Part shown: piece after piece, positions 7,602 to 16,502 of the stretch
How positions within the stretch are numbered: the stretch's first letter is position 1
Layout: every line of letters begins with the position of its first letter
Source of the DNA: Armatimonadota bacterium
Lineage (GTDB): Bacteria; Armatimonadota; UBA10988
DNA: 37,558 nt
Assembly (NCBI GenBank): GCA_016235455.1
Contig: JACRKZ010000182.1
Location: 1 to 37,558, forward strand
Direction: 5' to 3'
Notes under the pieces: model-generated
Databases searched by the model: none
Seen by the model: the letters and a program-made list of their open reading frames with translations, nothing else
What the model was told of the DNA's origin: nothing
Translations under genes and position numbers: made by a program

Positions 7602-8327
7602 ATGCCTCGTCTGACACGTCTTCCCAGCTTGGTTCTGCTGGTCCTGCTCGGTCTCCTGGCCGGCTGTGGCGGGCCGACGCAGGCGCCATCCTACACGCTC
7701 GCCCAGCTCTACCAGCACGCCGTGCAGGATGCGCGCACCACCGAGGCCGAGGAGGTCAGCCACGATCTGACGCCCATCGTGCCGGCCAACCCCGATCTGC
7801 AGTGGCGAGATGGCGCGGTGCTGATGGTCACCTGGACCGGCTGGACCGGCTATGACCCGCTGGTGGGCCAGGCGACCGTGCTGAGCCGCGAAGTGTGGAC
7901 CACCTGCGCGCCGCTGGTTCGTGGCTATGTGGCTGCGCACCCGATGCCCGGCATCGACCGCGCGCTGCGCGCCAAGCAGGCGCTGGGCCTGCCGGCGGAC
8001 TCGTACAAGGTGCGTTTCGTGGAGCTGTGGTGCCGCCCGGCGGACATGTACCGGCCGGCGCTCGATCCCGACGTCACCCGGACCACCTCGCCGCCGGAGA
8101 CGCCCGGCTGGGACCTGCCGAACACGCTGTCGCCCACGCTGCGCGCCTGGTATACGAGCCTGCGCGCGAGCAGCTACGGGCCGAACGGCTATCCCTGGAC
8201 GCGGCTGGGCTACACCTACGACTGGGCCGACCCGCGGCACGAGGAAGGGCTGAGCGAGTTCGTCGTGCGGCCCGGTGCGCGCGTGACCGTCAATGCGGTC
8301 CACGACAACGCCGCTTACCTCAACTGA
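7602..8327 (+). CDS. Lipoprotein of unknown function
   Basis: A 241-residue lipoprotein with signal peptide LVLLVLLGLLAGCGG and lipobox LLAGC (Cys at about residue 22). The mature part contains segments such as AVLMVTWTGWTGYDPLVGQ and VRFVELWCRPADMYRPALDPD, with a terminal DNAAYLN. It looks globular and has no family I can name. GGGAG lies six bases before the ATG. Its last eight bases overlap the end of the convergent DUF6785-like gene, so no room exists for a separate terminator. Confidence 0.75.
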   Translation: MPRLTRLPSLVLLVLLGLLAGCGGPTQAPSYTLAQLYQHAVQDARTTEAEEVSHDLTPIVPANPDLQWRDGAVLMVTWTGWTGYDPLVGQATVLSREVWTTCAPLVRGYVAAHPMPGIDRALRAKQALGLPADSYKVRFVELWCRPADMYRPALDPDVTRTTSPPETPGWDLPNTLSPTLRAWYTSLRASSYGPNGYPWTRLGYTYDWADPRHEEGLSEFVVRPGARVTVNAVHDNAAYLN

Positions 8328-10230
8328 TGAACTGGTAGACCGGCCAGCCCATGAGTGTGGCCAGCAGTGACCACAGCGTCTGCGTGGTGATGTCACCCAG
8401 GATGAGCCCGATGACGAACGGCAGCGACTGCCGGTAGAGCCGGTTGCCGCCCGAGCGCAGGACGATGGTCTTGATCAGCCAGGCCATGAAGTAGTGCTGC
8501 ACGAAGCTCACGCCGGCGCCGGTGTTGGCCATGACGAAGCCCACCGGGTGCAGTGGCCACCACAGCACGCGCTGGCGGACCAAGTGCAGCACCGTGACGG
8601 CCACCCCGCCCAGCGCGGTCATGGCCAGGCGGAACCAGTCGGGATTGGTGCGCAAGGTCAGCCAGTTGATGGGCAAGGCGCAACTGGTGCGTGACACCCA
8701 GTTGGCGGCGCCATAGACCTTGGCTGTCGAGGCGCCCAGGTCGTGGAAGGTGACGGTCACGGCATACAGGCCACAGACCACCGCGGCCACGGTGGCCACG
8801 CAGATCACCGTGGCCAGATGGGTCGGCTTGATGCCGCCGTCGTGGCCGGCCTTGAGGCACTCCATCTGGCTCGGCAGCACCGCGAAGCGCACGTCCGAGA
8901 AGAACCAGTGCAACATGCCCAGCGAGGCCAGCGTCTGCCGGTCGAAGGAACTCGAGCCCATGGCCCAGACCACGAACTCGTGCGGCCGACGGTCAGGTCC
9001 AAAGGCCCAGGCCAGTCCTCCCTCGGCCCTCAACCGAGCCAGGGTGATGATGACCAGGAAGTAGACGGCGAAGACCAGCGCGCAGACGCGCAGCGGCATG
9101 CCCAACTGACCGCAGAACGAGGCCGTGCCCAGCGCGCCGAGGACGATGAGCGCCAACGCCATGCGGCTGGTGTGCAGGTCGTCGGGCGCCAGGCCGGCCG
9201 TGCGGAAGACGCCGCGCAGCGAGCGCCACAGGTGGCCCTTGGCCATCCACAGGCTGCACGCGGCGAAGGCCAGGAACCCGCCCGAGGTCAGCTCGACCAG
9301 ATAGGGGAAGTCGGACGCGGCCCGGCCGCCATCGGGGTTGGTCCAGCCGGCGTTCACGCCGATGACCTTGAGCACCACGTTGAGCGCGACGAAGAACCAG
9401 CAGGAGAAGCTGATCTCGGTGGGCGCCAGGTAGGCCAGCCCGACGATAAACGGGGTCCAGCCGAAGTACAGCGGCTGGCACACAGTCCAGGGCCGCGTGG
9501 CGAACCACTCGGGATGCTGCGTGTGCTTCATCTCGATGGCCGGGACCACCGGGAAGTAGAAGTGCAGCGCCAGCAGCGTCTCGAGCGCCAGGGGAATGGC
9601 GAAGCCGACCCACATGGTGCGCGAGCGGAAGACCTCCCAGCGGTCGGTGGTCATCTCGATGGGCAGCGCCGCGATGGGGAAGGTCAGCTTCTCGTTCTCG
9701 ATCCACTGCTTGGAGAGCATCATGGCCACGCCCAGGGTGGTGGCATAGATGGCCAGCAGGAACGAGCCGAAGCTGATCAGCCGTGGCAGCCAGATCTGCC
9801 AGTTCGGTGTGGAATAGCCGACGAACAGCCCGCGCAGGGTGTCCTTGTCGGCCACCACCGCCCAGTCGCGCAGCAGCGGCCAGAGCAGGCTCTCGTAGTT
9901 GTTCTCGGGTGTGGCGAACCAGTGCGCGCCACCCAGCGTGGGCACGAGTACCTGACCCAGCCCGTAGCCGTAGATGACTGATGTGCTGGCGATCATCACG
10001 TAGACGGTCAGCAGGTCGGCGCGGCTGAGCACATGCTGCGGGTGGCGACGCGCGATGAGGCGGTTGGCGGCAAGCAGGAAGAGCAGCGTGACCACGGCGG
10101 TCATGGTCAGAGACCAGGAACTGATGAAGACGCGCGCGGTCACTTCGGACGAGACCACCCAGAAGATGATGGGTATCTCAGCCAGCAGGCCGATCACCAG
10201 GCCTCGCCAGGGGAATCGCGCGGAACTCAT
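8320..10230 (-). CDS. Polytopic membrane protein, DUF6785/DUF6784-type
   Basis: A 636-residue integral membrane protein with many hydrophobic helices (for example RGLVIGLLAEIPIIFWVV, MTAVVTLLFLLAANRLIA, VMIASTSVIYGYGLGQVL). Conserved-looking loops include LGGAHWFATPENNYESLLWP and EGGLAWAFGPDRRPHEFV. I recognise this style from DUF6785/DUF6784 proteins of Armatimonadota and Planctomycetota, which resemble oligopeptide-transporter (OPT) family proteins; that is recollection, not a search result. The substrate is unknown. The ATG overlaps the MurJ stop by four bases (ATGA), making it the third gene of a GNAT-murJ operon. The 3' end overlaps the convergent lipoprotein by eight bases. Confidence 0.75.
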   Translation of the reverse strand: MSSARFPWRGLVIGLLAEIPIIFWVVSSEVTARVFISSWSLTMTAVVTLLFLLAANRLIARRHPQHVLSRADLLTVYVMIASTSVIYGYGLGQVLVPTLGGAHWFATPENNYESLLWPLLRDWAVVADKDTLRGLFVGYSTPNWQIWLPRLISFGSFLLAIYATTLGVAMMLSKQWIENEKLTFPIAALPIEMTTDRWEVFRSRTMWVGFAIPLALETLLALHFYFPVVPAIEMKHTQHPEWFATRPWTVCQPLYFGWTPFIVGLAYLAPTEISFSCWFFVALNVVLKVIGVNAGWTNPDGGRAASDFPYLVELTSGGFLAFAACSLWMAKGHLWRSLRGVFRTAGLAPDDLHTSRMALALIVLGALGTASFCGQLGMPLRVCALVFAVYFLVIITLARLRAEGGLAWAFGPDRRPHEFVVWAMGSSSFDRQTLASLGMLHWFFSDVRFAVLPSQMECLKAGHDGGIKPTHLATVICVATVAAVVCGLYAVTVTFHDLGASTAKVYGAANWVSRTSCALPINWLTLRTNPDWFRLAMTALGGVAVTVLHLVRQRVLWWPLHPVGFVMANTGAGVSFVQHYFMAWLIKTIVLRSGGNRLYRQSLPFVIGLILGDITTQTLWSLLATLMGWPVYQFIS

Positions 10231-11852
10231 GGCTCAGTCTCGGCTCCACCAAGAGCACTGGGGCGCAGCCGGCGTTTGACCATCCGCACCAGCGTGGCCA
10301 ACTCGTCCAGCTTCCACCACCACAATAGAGCGACGTATGTTCCCAGGATGACACACGTTGACGCCATGGCATGGGCCAGGTTGCCGCCGGGCAGCTTGAG
10401 GCTGAGCCAGCCGACGCCGCCGGCCAGGCCCGCGGCCAGATGGCTGAGCAGCGCCGACCGCCACAGGCTCTGCGCCGAGTCCAGGCCGCCGGCACGGCCA
10501 TAAGCCCAGAAGAGTTGGACGGCATTGAACCAGCAGGCCAGCGAGAAGGCCAGGGCCGGCCCCCAGTAGCCGCCGAACCGCGCGGAGAGCAGGCTGGCCA
10601 GCGCCGCGAAGACGATGGCCCCGATGCCGCAGCGCAGCGGCGTCATGGTGTCGCCGCGCGCATAGAAGACGCGGGTCAGCACCACCGACAGCGTGAGCGG
10701 CACGATGCCCACCGCTTGCCAGGCCAGCATGGTGGCGGTGTTGGCCACGTCCTGCGGGCCGTATCTGCCGTGGCCGAACAGGATGGCCACCGGCGGTACC
10801 GGCGCGCAGGCCAGCAGCGCGGCCAACGGCACGGTACAGATGACCGCCAGCCGCAGCACATGCATGGCCTGCCGATGGTACTCGGCCTCCTTGCCCTCGG
10901 CCATGAGGTGGCTGAGGTAGGGGAACAGCGCGATGCCCAGGCCGGCGCCGAAGATGCCGTCGGGCAGGCGGGCCAGCCGCGAGGCGTTGTCGAACCAGGC
11001 CACGGCCGCCTCGCCGTAGGCGGCGTTGGCCATCTTGGCCAGGGTCAGGTTGATCTCCGCGACGGTCAGTCCCAGCACGATGGGCGCCGCCATGACGGCC
11101 ATCTCGCGCACCAGCGGATGCCGGAAGTCGAGTGCGGGCCGGTAGCGGATGCCCAGCTCTCGACCTTCCCGCGCCAAAGCCCAGGCCTGCCACACCAGGT
11201 TGCTGAGGAACCCGCCGACCAGCACGCCGTACACCGCCGACTGCACGCCGCAGCGCGAGCGCAGCAGGTACATGGAGAGGATGATGGCGGCGTTGTAAAG
11301 GCACGGCACGACGGCGGTGACGCGGCTGCGCTTCATGGCATCGAGCGTGCCACTGAGTACGCCGCCGACCAGCAGGAAGACCTGCGCCGGCAGCAGCAGC
11401 CGAGTCAGGTGGACGGTGAGCGCCACGGCCTCGTCGGAGAAGCCGCCCTTGCCCGACCACCGGCCGAGGAAGGGCGCCATGATCGTGCCGGCAAACGTGA
11501 CGCCCAGCGCCACGATGACGATGCTCAGCAGCGTGACCGCGGTGACCAGCACCGAGAACAGCCACCAGGCCTGCTTCTGGCTCTCGGCGTCGTCGCGACC
11601 GAGCCGCAGCAGGCGTACGAAAATCGGTACGAAGCCCGACCGCAAGGCGCCGCCCGCGATGATGTAGAAGAGCAGGTCGGGCACGATGAACGCCGCGCGC
11701 AGCGCCCCGGCGTCGGCCGGCGTGAACCACCACGACTGCACCTGCACGCGCACCAGACCCAGGAGACGGCTGCCGAAGATGCCCATGATCATGAAGATCG
11801 CGGCAATGAGTACCTCGCGTCGCGTTGAGTGACGGGGCGGGTCAGAAGGCAT
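10227..11852 (-). CDS. murJ: Lipid II flippase MurJ
   Basis: MurJ/MviN moves lipid-linked peptidoglycan precursor across the cytoplasmic membrane. The 541-residue length fits the family, and the N-terminus carries the usual order of features: FMIMGIFGSRLLGLVRVQV, then the helix with AAFIVPDLLFYIIAGGALRSGFVPIF (family FxxPNLFRRLfaEGAfsqAFVPv equivalent). Further matches are DAMKRSRVTAVVPCLYNAAII and RLARLPDGIFGAGLGIALFPYLSHL. About 14 membrane helices are visible. The ATG at 11852 overlaps the upstream GNAT gene by 11 bases, with AGGA six bases before it, and the stop overlaps the next gene by four bases, so all three are one transcription unit. Confidence 0.95.
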   Translation of the reverse strand: MPSDPPRHSTRREVLIAAIFMIMGIFGSRLLGLVRVQVQSWWFTPADAGALRAAFIVPDLLFYIIAGGALRSGFVPIFVRLLRLGRDDAESQKQAWWLFSVLVTAVTLLSIVIVALGVTFAGTIMAPFLGRWSGKGGFSDEAVALTVHLTRLLLPAQVFLLVGGVLSGTLDAMKRSRVTAVVPCLYNAAIILSMYLLRSRCGVQSAVYGVLVGGFLSNLVWQAWALAREGRELGIRYRPALDFRHPLVREMAVMAAPIVLGLTVAEINLTLAKMANAAYGEAAVAWFDNASRLARLPDGIFGAGLGIALFPYLSHLMAEGKEAEYHRQAMHVLRLAVICTVPLAALLACAPVPPVAILFGHGRYGPQDVANTATMLAWQAVGIVPLTLSVVLTRVFYARGDTMTPLRCGIGAIVFAALASLLSARFGGYWGPALAFSLACWFNAVQLFWAYGRAGGLDSAQSLWRSALLSHLAAGLAGGVGWLSLKLPGGNLAHAMASTCVILGTYVALLWWWKLDELATLVRMVKRRLRPSALGGAETEP

Positions 11853-12978
11853 CGGTCATCCTACGCGTGGCCGGTCGCGCCCGGAAGATCGCCTGCCAGA
11901 GGGCCTGGTGGTTGCTCTCCGCTTGGACGGCGCCTGCCTCCATGCGCTCGGCTAACACACTGCCATCGTATACCAGGCAGAGCAGTTCCGTCCAGTCGCA
12001 GGCCAGCGTGCGACCCTCGGCCGTCACCGTCGCGGTGCGGTGATCGCCGCCCAGCGAGGCGCTTCTGCCGGCCAGCACGCGGCCCAGGGTGTCGGCCAGA
12101 CGGCCCTGGTCCTGCGCCCTGACCATGACGATGCCCGGCTCGGGCGACAGGTCGGCCGGCGCGCAGACGGCGACCAGCGGCCAGAGCGGGTCGTGGGGGT
12201 CGATGGCCACGGTGAACCGGTCGCCGTGGCGCACGGCCTCGTGCGACAGCAGGGCCGTCGCGCCGTCCGGAGCGCCGGCCAGCTCCCACACGCGGTGGTC
12301 GTCGTCGTCGGTCACCACCGCGTAGGCCACCGCCTGACCGTCGCGCTCGGCAACCAGCGTGCGCGGCGTCATTTCGGCCCACAGCAGCGGCTCGCCGGCG
12401 ATGCGGCGATCCCACCACGCCGCGGTGCGCTGCTTGCTGCCGTTGCGCTGGCCATAGTGGTCGACATACAGTCGATCCAGCACCGCCGCTTCGCCGGCCC
12501 GTGCGGCACGCACCAGCAGCGGCTCGCCGAGCGGCACGGCCGCCGCCAGCACCTGCCAGCAGCCAATGGTGCGGCGCGCCGCGCGGAAGCCGAGGGTCTC
12601 GTAGAACACGCGGACGTACTCCTCCGCGGCGGGGTTGAGGATGATGGCGGCGACATCCGGGTACAGCGCGGCCGCCGCCTCGACCAGCGCCGCGCCGATC
12701 CCGCGCCGGCGCCGGTTGGGCGCGCTGCACACCGAGCCGAGCCGGGCCACGCTCAGCCACTCGCCGTCGAGGGCGATGGCGCTGCGCTTGGTGGCCAGAT
12801 GCCCGACTACCTCACCGTCGTCGTCGGTGGCCAGCAGCGTGGTCTCGGCCGAGTAGTCGGGATCGGTCAGCACCGCGGCGCGCACCGCCGGCCGGCGCGC
12901 GCGCGGGTTGCCAAAGGCGTCGGCCACCAGATCCAAGGCCGGCTCGCGTTCGCTGAGGCTGGGATGGTGGATGTCCAT
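11842..12978 (-). CDS. GNAT-family N-acetyltransferase, two-domain
   Basis: A 378-residue acetyltransferase. The N-terminal GNAT domain (about 1-150) shows the acetyl-CoA motif A, VCSAPNRRRRGIGAALVEAA, matching Q/RxxGxG/A, followed by YVRVFYETLGFRAARRT, typical of motif B. The C-terminal 200 residues (LVAERDGQAVAYAVVTD and later) look like a second, degenerate GNAT-type or Eis-like domain. The acceptor substrate is unknown. It is the first gene of the operon with murJ, overlapping it by 11 bases. The ATG at 12978 lacks an obvious Shine-Dalgarno but is the first start in the frame and matches the domain beginning. Confidence 0.85.
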   Translation of the reverse strand: MDIHHPSLSEREPALDLVADAFGNPRARRPAVRAAVLTDPDYSAETTLLATDDDGEVVGHLATKRSAIALDGEWLSVARLGSVCSAPNRRRRGIGAALVEAAAALYPDVAAIILNPAAEEYVRVFYETLGFRAARRTIGCWQVLAAAVPLGEPLLVRAARAGEAAVLDRLYVDHYGQRNGSKQRTAAWWDRRIAGEPLLWAEMTPRTLVAERDGQAVAYAVVTDDDDHRVWELAGAPDGATALLSHEAVRHGDRFTVAIDPHDPLWPLVAVCAPADLSPEPGIVMVRAQDQGRLADTLGRVLAGRSASLGGDHRTATVTAEGRTLACDWTELLCLVYDGSVLAERMEAGAVQAESNHQALWQAIFRARPATRRMTDAF

Positions 12979-13092
12979 GCGTCGCTCGAGTCTACCCGCG
13001 CGAAGCGGCGGCGGTCAATGCGAGGATGGGGAGTAGCGCACGTACAGAAGGATCGCCTCGGCCCACGGCCAACCACCGGCGCGGAGGCCATC

Positions 13093-14709
13093 ATGGTTCT
13101 GGCTGAGTACCTGCGGAGCGCGGACGCCCGGTTCGATGCCGATCTGGGTCTGGTTGGCGAGGAGGCGCATACGCCGGGCTACCACACCACGCTGCCCGAC
13201 GGCACCTGGGTCCACTCGACGCGCAGCAACCTCGACTATGCCTTGGCCTGCCTGGCCGACGGCAGCCCGGAGCGCGCGGCGCGTGCCGCCCTGGTTATCG
13301 ACCGCGTCCTGGCCCATCAGGAGACCGACCCCTACCTGGCCACCTACGGCATCTGGCCGTGGTTTGCCGATGAGCCGCTGAGCCAGATGGCACCGCCTGA
13401 CTGGAACTGGGCCGACTTCTGCGGGGCTCGCCTGGCGGCCATGCTCGCGCGCCATACGGCGCTGCTGCCCGCCGACCTGGTCGAGCGGATGCGCGCCGCG
13501 TTGGGCCACGCCGGGTGGTCCATCTTTCGGCGCAACGTGCAGCCCGGCTACACCAACATCGCGCTCATGGGCGCCGCCGTGACGCTGGCCGCCGGCGAGT
13601 TGCTCCGTGAGCCGCGGCTGGTCGACTACGGGCGCAGCCGCCTGGCCCACTTCGCCCAGCACACCGCCTGGCACGGCGGGCTGAACGAGTACAACAGCCC
13701 CACCTACACGCGCGTGGCGCTGAGCGAGGTGGAACGCGTGCTCGACCTGGTCCGCGACGAGGCCGCGCGGGCAACCGCGGAGGACTTGCGTCGGGTCATC
13801 TGGCAGACCATCGCCGAGCACTACCACCCAGCCACAGGCCAGTGGGCCGGGCCGCACAGCCGCTGTTACCGCGACCGACTCGACCGCGACGCGGCCGAAT
13901 GGCTGGCCGCCTGCGCGGGTGTGCCCATCGACCCGCCGCTGCCGGCCGAGCGCTTCGCGCTGGAGGCCGAGTTGCCGTGCCCCGACGATCTGCGTCCGTG
14001 TTTCCAGGTCGGGCGTGCCGCGGATGTGACGGTGACGCGGCGGTTTGTACGTCGCGAGCCCGACGAGCATAGCACCGTCGGCACCACCTGGTTGGCCGAG
14101 GAGGCCTGCCTGGGCACGGTCAATCACGACACGCTGTGGGTGCAACGCCGACCAGCATTGGGCTACTGGGTGACCGGCGGCGAGCCAGCGGTGCTGCGGG
14201 TGCGCTGTCTGCGCGACGGCCGTGACTTCGCCACTGGCGCGCTCTGGGCGACACAACAAGGCGCCAGCGCGTTGCTGCGATTGGGCTTCGTGCCGGGCCA
14301 GGGCGATCACCATTGCAGTCTCGACCGGCCGGCCGACGGCCTGTTCCACGCCCAGCAGCTGAGCTTCGCCGTGGGCCTGCAGGCCGACGATGCGGCGGTC
14401 GTCCCCGTTGAGGGCGGTTGGGCGCTGACCGCCGGCGCGTGGCAGGCGCTCGTTTTGCCGTTGCCCAGCGTGGTCTGGGGACGCATGCTTGAGTGGCGGG
14501 CCGAGGCGACGACCGGTGTGGCCCGTTGTGAGGTCCGCCTGATTGATGGCGCTGGCGAAAGCTTCGGATGGGAGCAATTGCGCACGGTCCAGGTGGGTTT
14601 TGCGCTGAGTATCTGCGCCAAAGGAGGAGTCGTGCCCGCGGCGCCGGAAATGACGCCGACCGAGGCGCGCTGGGGCGCGGCTGGGCTGCGCATTCAATGG
14701 CCCGGCTAG
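13093..14709 (+). CDS. Alpha/alpha-toroid-like protein, possible glycan-active enzyme
   Basis: A 538-residue cytoplasmic-type protein without signal peptide. The first 300 residues are helical repeats with conserved-looking blocks: TLPDGTWVHSTRSNLDYAL, ATYGIWPWFADEPLSQM, GYTNIALMGAAVTLAAGELL and LNEYNSPTYTRVALSEVERV, followed by HYHPATGQWAGPHSRCYRD. The C-terminal half is strand-rich. This arrangement resembles (alpha/alpha)-barrel glycoside hydrolases or polysaccharide lyases followed by a beta-sandwich, but I cannot assign a family. The ATG at 13093 is preceded by GGAGG with five bases between; the reading frame stays open far upstream only because it runs antisense to the GNAT gene. It is followed after 25 bases by the AAA+ ATPase gene. 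Confidence 0.75.
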   Translation: MVLAEYLRSADARFDADLGLVGEEAHTPGYHTTLPDGTWVHSTRSNLDYALACLADGSPERAARAALVIDRVLAHQETDPYLATYGIWPWFADEPLSQMAPPDWNWADFCGARLAAMLARHTALLPADLVERMRAALGHAGWSIFRRNVQPGYTNIALMGAAVTLAAGELLREPRLVDYGRSRLAHFAQHTAWHGGLNEYNSPTYTRVALSEVERVLDLVRDEAARATAEDLRRVIWQTIAEHYHPATGQWAGPHSRCYRDRLDRDAAEWLAACAGVPIDPPLPAERFALEAELPCPDDLRPCFQVGRAADVTVTRRFVRREPDEHSTVGTTWLAEEACLGTVNHDTLWVQRRPALGYWVTGGEPAVLRVRCLRDGRDFATGALWATQQGASALLRLGFVPGQGDHHCSLDRPADGLFHAQQLSFAVGLQADDAAVVPVEGGWALTAGAWQALVLPLPSVVWGRMLEWRAEATTGVARCEVRLIDGAGESFGWEQLRTVQVGFALSICAKGGVVPAAPEMTPTEARWGAAGLRIQWPG

Positions 14710-14714
14710 CCGGG
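14701..14714. repeat. Palindrome spanning a stop codon
   Basis: CCCGGC and GCCGGG flank TA, so the TAG stop of the preceding gene lies in the centre. With one bulge the pairing extends to GGCC on both sides. It could slow ribosomes or polymerase before the AAA+ gene, or be a chance product of high GC. Confidence 0.3.
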
Positions 14715-14734
14715 GCCGGAGGGGAGAGTGTGTC

Positions 14735-16351
14735 ATGCGGTTCTTGACGCCGGAGGAACTGGCGGAACTCGAGCATCGTAAACAGCAGGCACGTGAGGCC
14801 GCCGAACGCGCACTACAGCAGCCGGACCTGAATGCTGACCTGCGTGAGGTGGAGATTGCCAACGAGCTGATCCGACCGCCGGAGCCCAAGACATCCGAGG
14901 ACGGCGGCATCAGCCCGCGCGTCCTTGAGGGGCTCATCCTGCGCACCATCAAGCAGCACGGCGCCATGACCTTCCAGGCCGTCGCCGAGGCACTGCACGT
15001 CAGCATGGGCGTGGTCGAAGACATGCTCCGCGAACTGCGCGACCGCAAGATTATCGCCGACCTCAAACCGCTGCACTACGACCTGACCGACCTCGGCCGC
15101 AAGCTCTGCTACGACCTGGAGCGCGAGGACGGCTACGTCGGTCCCGCGCCCGTGCCGTTCGACGAGTACTGCAACCTGGTCATCGAGCAGTCGCAGCGCT
15201 CGCATTGGGCCACCGACGAGGAGGTGCTCGAGGCCTTCCACGACTGCGCCTTGCGCCCCGAACTGGTCAAGACGCTCAAGGAAGGTTACAACAGCCAGAA
15301 GAGCCTGTTCTTCTATGGCCCGCCGGGCAACGGCAAGACCCTGGTCAGCGGTGGCCTGCACCGGCTCATGGACCGCGTGCCCACCGTGCTGCCCTACGCC
15401 TTCGAGTTCAATGGCCGCATCGTCCGCGTCTTCGACCCCGCCTACCACACCGTCTGGCTGGAGATGATGGAGAAGGAGGAGTCCGCCGCCACGCCACCGG
15501 CCACGGCCGACCCGTACCGGCGCGCGGTCTACCTGCATCCCGATCGCCGCTACCTCATCTGCCACGCGCCGCTGGTGGTGGTGGGCACCGAGTTCCGCGT
15601 GGAGCACTTCGAGATCGCCTACGACGGCGTCTACGACGCGCCCCCGCAGGTCAAGGCCAACAACGGCGTGTTCATCTTCGACGACCTCGGCCGCCAGGCC
15701 CAGGATCACAACATGATCCTGAACCAGTTCATCTACCCCCTCGAGAGCCAGGAGTCCATCGTCAAGTTCGGCGGCGGCTCGTCCATGCGCGTGCCCTACA
15801 AGCAGCGGCTGTTCCTGTCGACCAACCTCAACAAGGACGACATCATCGACGACGCCTTCAAGCGCCGCCTGCTCTATCAGGTGCTGGTGGACCGCCCCAC
15901 GGTCGAGCTGTGGCGCCGCATCTTCGCCATCGAGGCGCGCAAGGCCGGCTGCACCGACCAAGCCGTGGTGGAGCGTTGGTGCGACCTCATCCTGACCTGG
16001 TGGCAGCGCGACAACCGCGTGCTGCGCGCCTGCGATCCGCGCAACCTGTTCGTCATGTTCAAGGCCGCGCTGGACGAGGGCCAGACCCTGGCCGACCTCA
16101 GGGACGCCACGCTGGAGCGCATCTACTGGCAGTTCCCGGCCGGCTTCGTGCGCGACCAGGTGGAATACACCGACGAGGCCAACCAGGTGCGCATCGGCAA
16201 ACTGGCTGCCTGGGAGCAGGCAGGCGTGGCCTCGCCGCCGGACTGGGACAAGCAGTTCCATACCGACCCGGCCCCAGCCTGGGACGGCCATCCGCCAGAC
16301 ACCAGGACCCGCCGCGCCGACCTCAGCGCGGCCAAGCCCGGCAAAAAGTAG
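14735..16351 (+). CDS. AAA+ ATPase with N-terminal winged-helix domain
   Basis: A 538-residue soluble ATPase. Residues 1-30 form a charged helix. A winged-helix-like domain (about 60-130) includes VLEGLILRTIKQHGAMTFQA and ends in YDLTDLGRKL. The AAA+ module has Walker A GPPGNGKT (195-202), Walker B VFIFDDL (312-318), a sensor-1 asparagine in LSTNL (N364) and the arginine pair in DDAFKRRLL (377-378). A C-terminal helical lid follows. The protein ends in a basic, Pro-rich tail. Its cellular role is unknown; it resembles predicted AAA ATPases found singly in Armatimonadota and Planctomycetota. GGAGGGGA precedes the ATG at 14735. It is followed by a good intrinsic terminator, marking the end of the unit. 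Confidence 0.85.
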   Translation: MRFLTPEELAELEHRKQQAREAAERALQQPDLNADLREVEIANELIRPPEPKTSEDGGISPRVLEGLILRTIKQHGAMTFQAVAEALHVSMGVVEDMLRELRDRKIIADLKPLHYDLTDLGRKLCYDLEREDGYVGPAPVPFDEYCNLVIEQSQRSHWATDEEVLEAFHDCALRPELVKTLKEGYNSQKSLFFYGPPGNGKTLVSGGLHRLMDRVPTVLPYAFEFNGRIVRVFDPAYHTVWLEMMEKEESAATPPATADPYRRAVYLHPDRRYLICHAPLVVVGTEFRVEHFEIAYDGVYDAPPQVKANNGVFIFDDLGRQAQDHNMILNQFIYPLESQESIVKFGGGSSMRVPYKQRLFLSTNLNKDDIIDDAFKRRLLYQVLVDRPTVELWRRIFAIEARKAGCTDQAVVERWCDLILTWWQRDNRVLRACDPRNLFVMFKAALDEGQTLADLRDATLERIYWQFPAGFVRDQVEYTDEANQVRIGKLAAWEQAGVASPPDWDKQFHTDPAPAWDGHPPDTRTRRADLSAAKPGKK

Positions 16352-16374
16352 CCCGCGGTTCAGCCCCAAAGACC

Positions 16375-16416
16375 GAAGCGGGCCTGCCTGGGCTGGCCCG
16401 CTTCGCTGTTATTTGG
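16375..16416 (+). terminator. Rho-independent terminator after the AAA+ ATPase gene
   Basis: A perfect 10-bp stem, GAAGCGGGCC (16375-16384) with GGCCCGCTTC (16395-16404), encloses a 10-base loop. It is followed by the U-rich GCTGTTATTT. It begins 23 bases after the stop codon at 16351. This is the clearest intrinsic terminator in the window. Confidence 0.85.
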
Positions 16417-16446
16417 GTGAGACCCCACCGTTCCCCTGCGCACTTC

Positions 16447-16482
16447 GCCCGTTGCGGGCCACGCCAAGATGACGGCCGTGGC
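16447..16482 (-). terminator. Weak hairpins at the convergent junction
   Basis: Two adjacent short stems lie 20-55 bases past the stop of the minus-strand secreted-protein gene: GCCACG/CGTGGC (16458-16463 with 16477-16482) and GCCCG-TTG-CGGGC (16447-16459). They share bases, so only one can form at a time. No U-run follows on the minus strand, so termination here is uncertain. Confidence 0.3.
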
Positions 16483-16502
16483 TAAAAGAACGCCAAAACG
16501 GA

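Noticed and set aside
12040..13092. Upstream extension of the toroid-like protein frame to 889 residues
   Set aside because: The extension runs antisense through the GNAT gene and reads as shadow composition. The ATG at 13093 has GGAGG with ideal spacing.
16110..16125. CACGCTGGAGCG inside the AAA+ gene, resembling the palindromic element
   Set aside because: It matches only half of the inner hairpin, lies in conserved coding sequence and has no inverted partner nearby.
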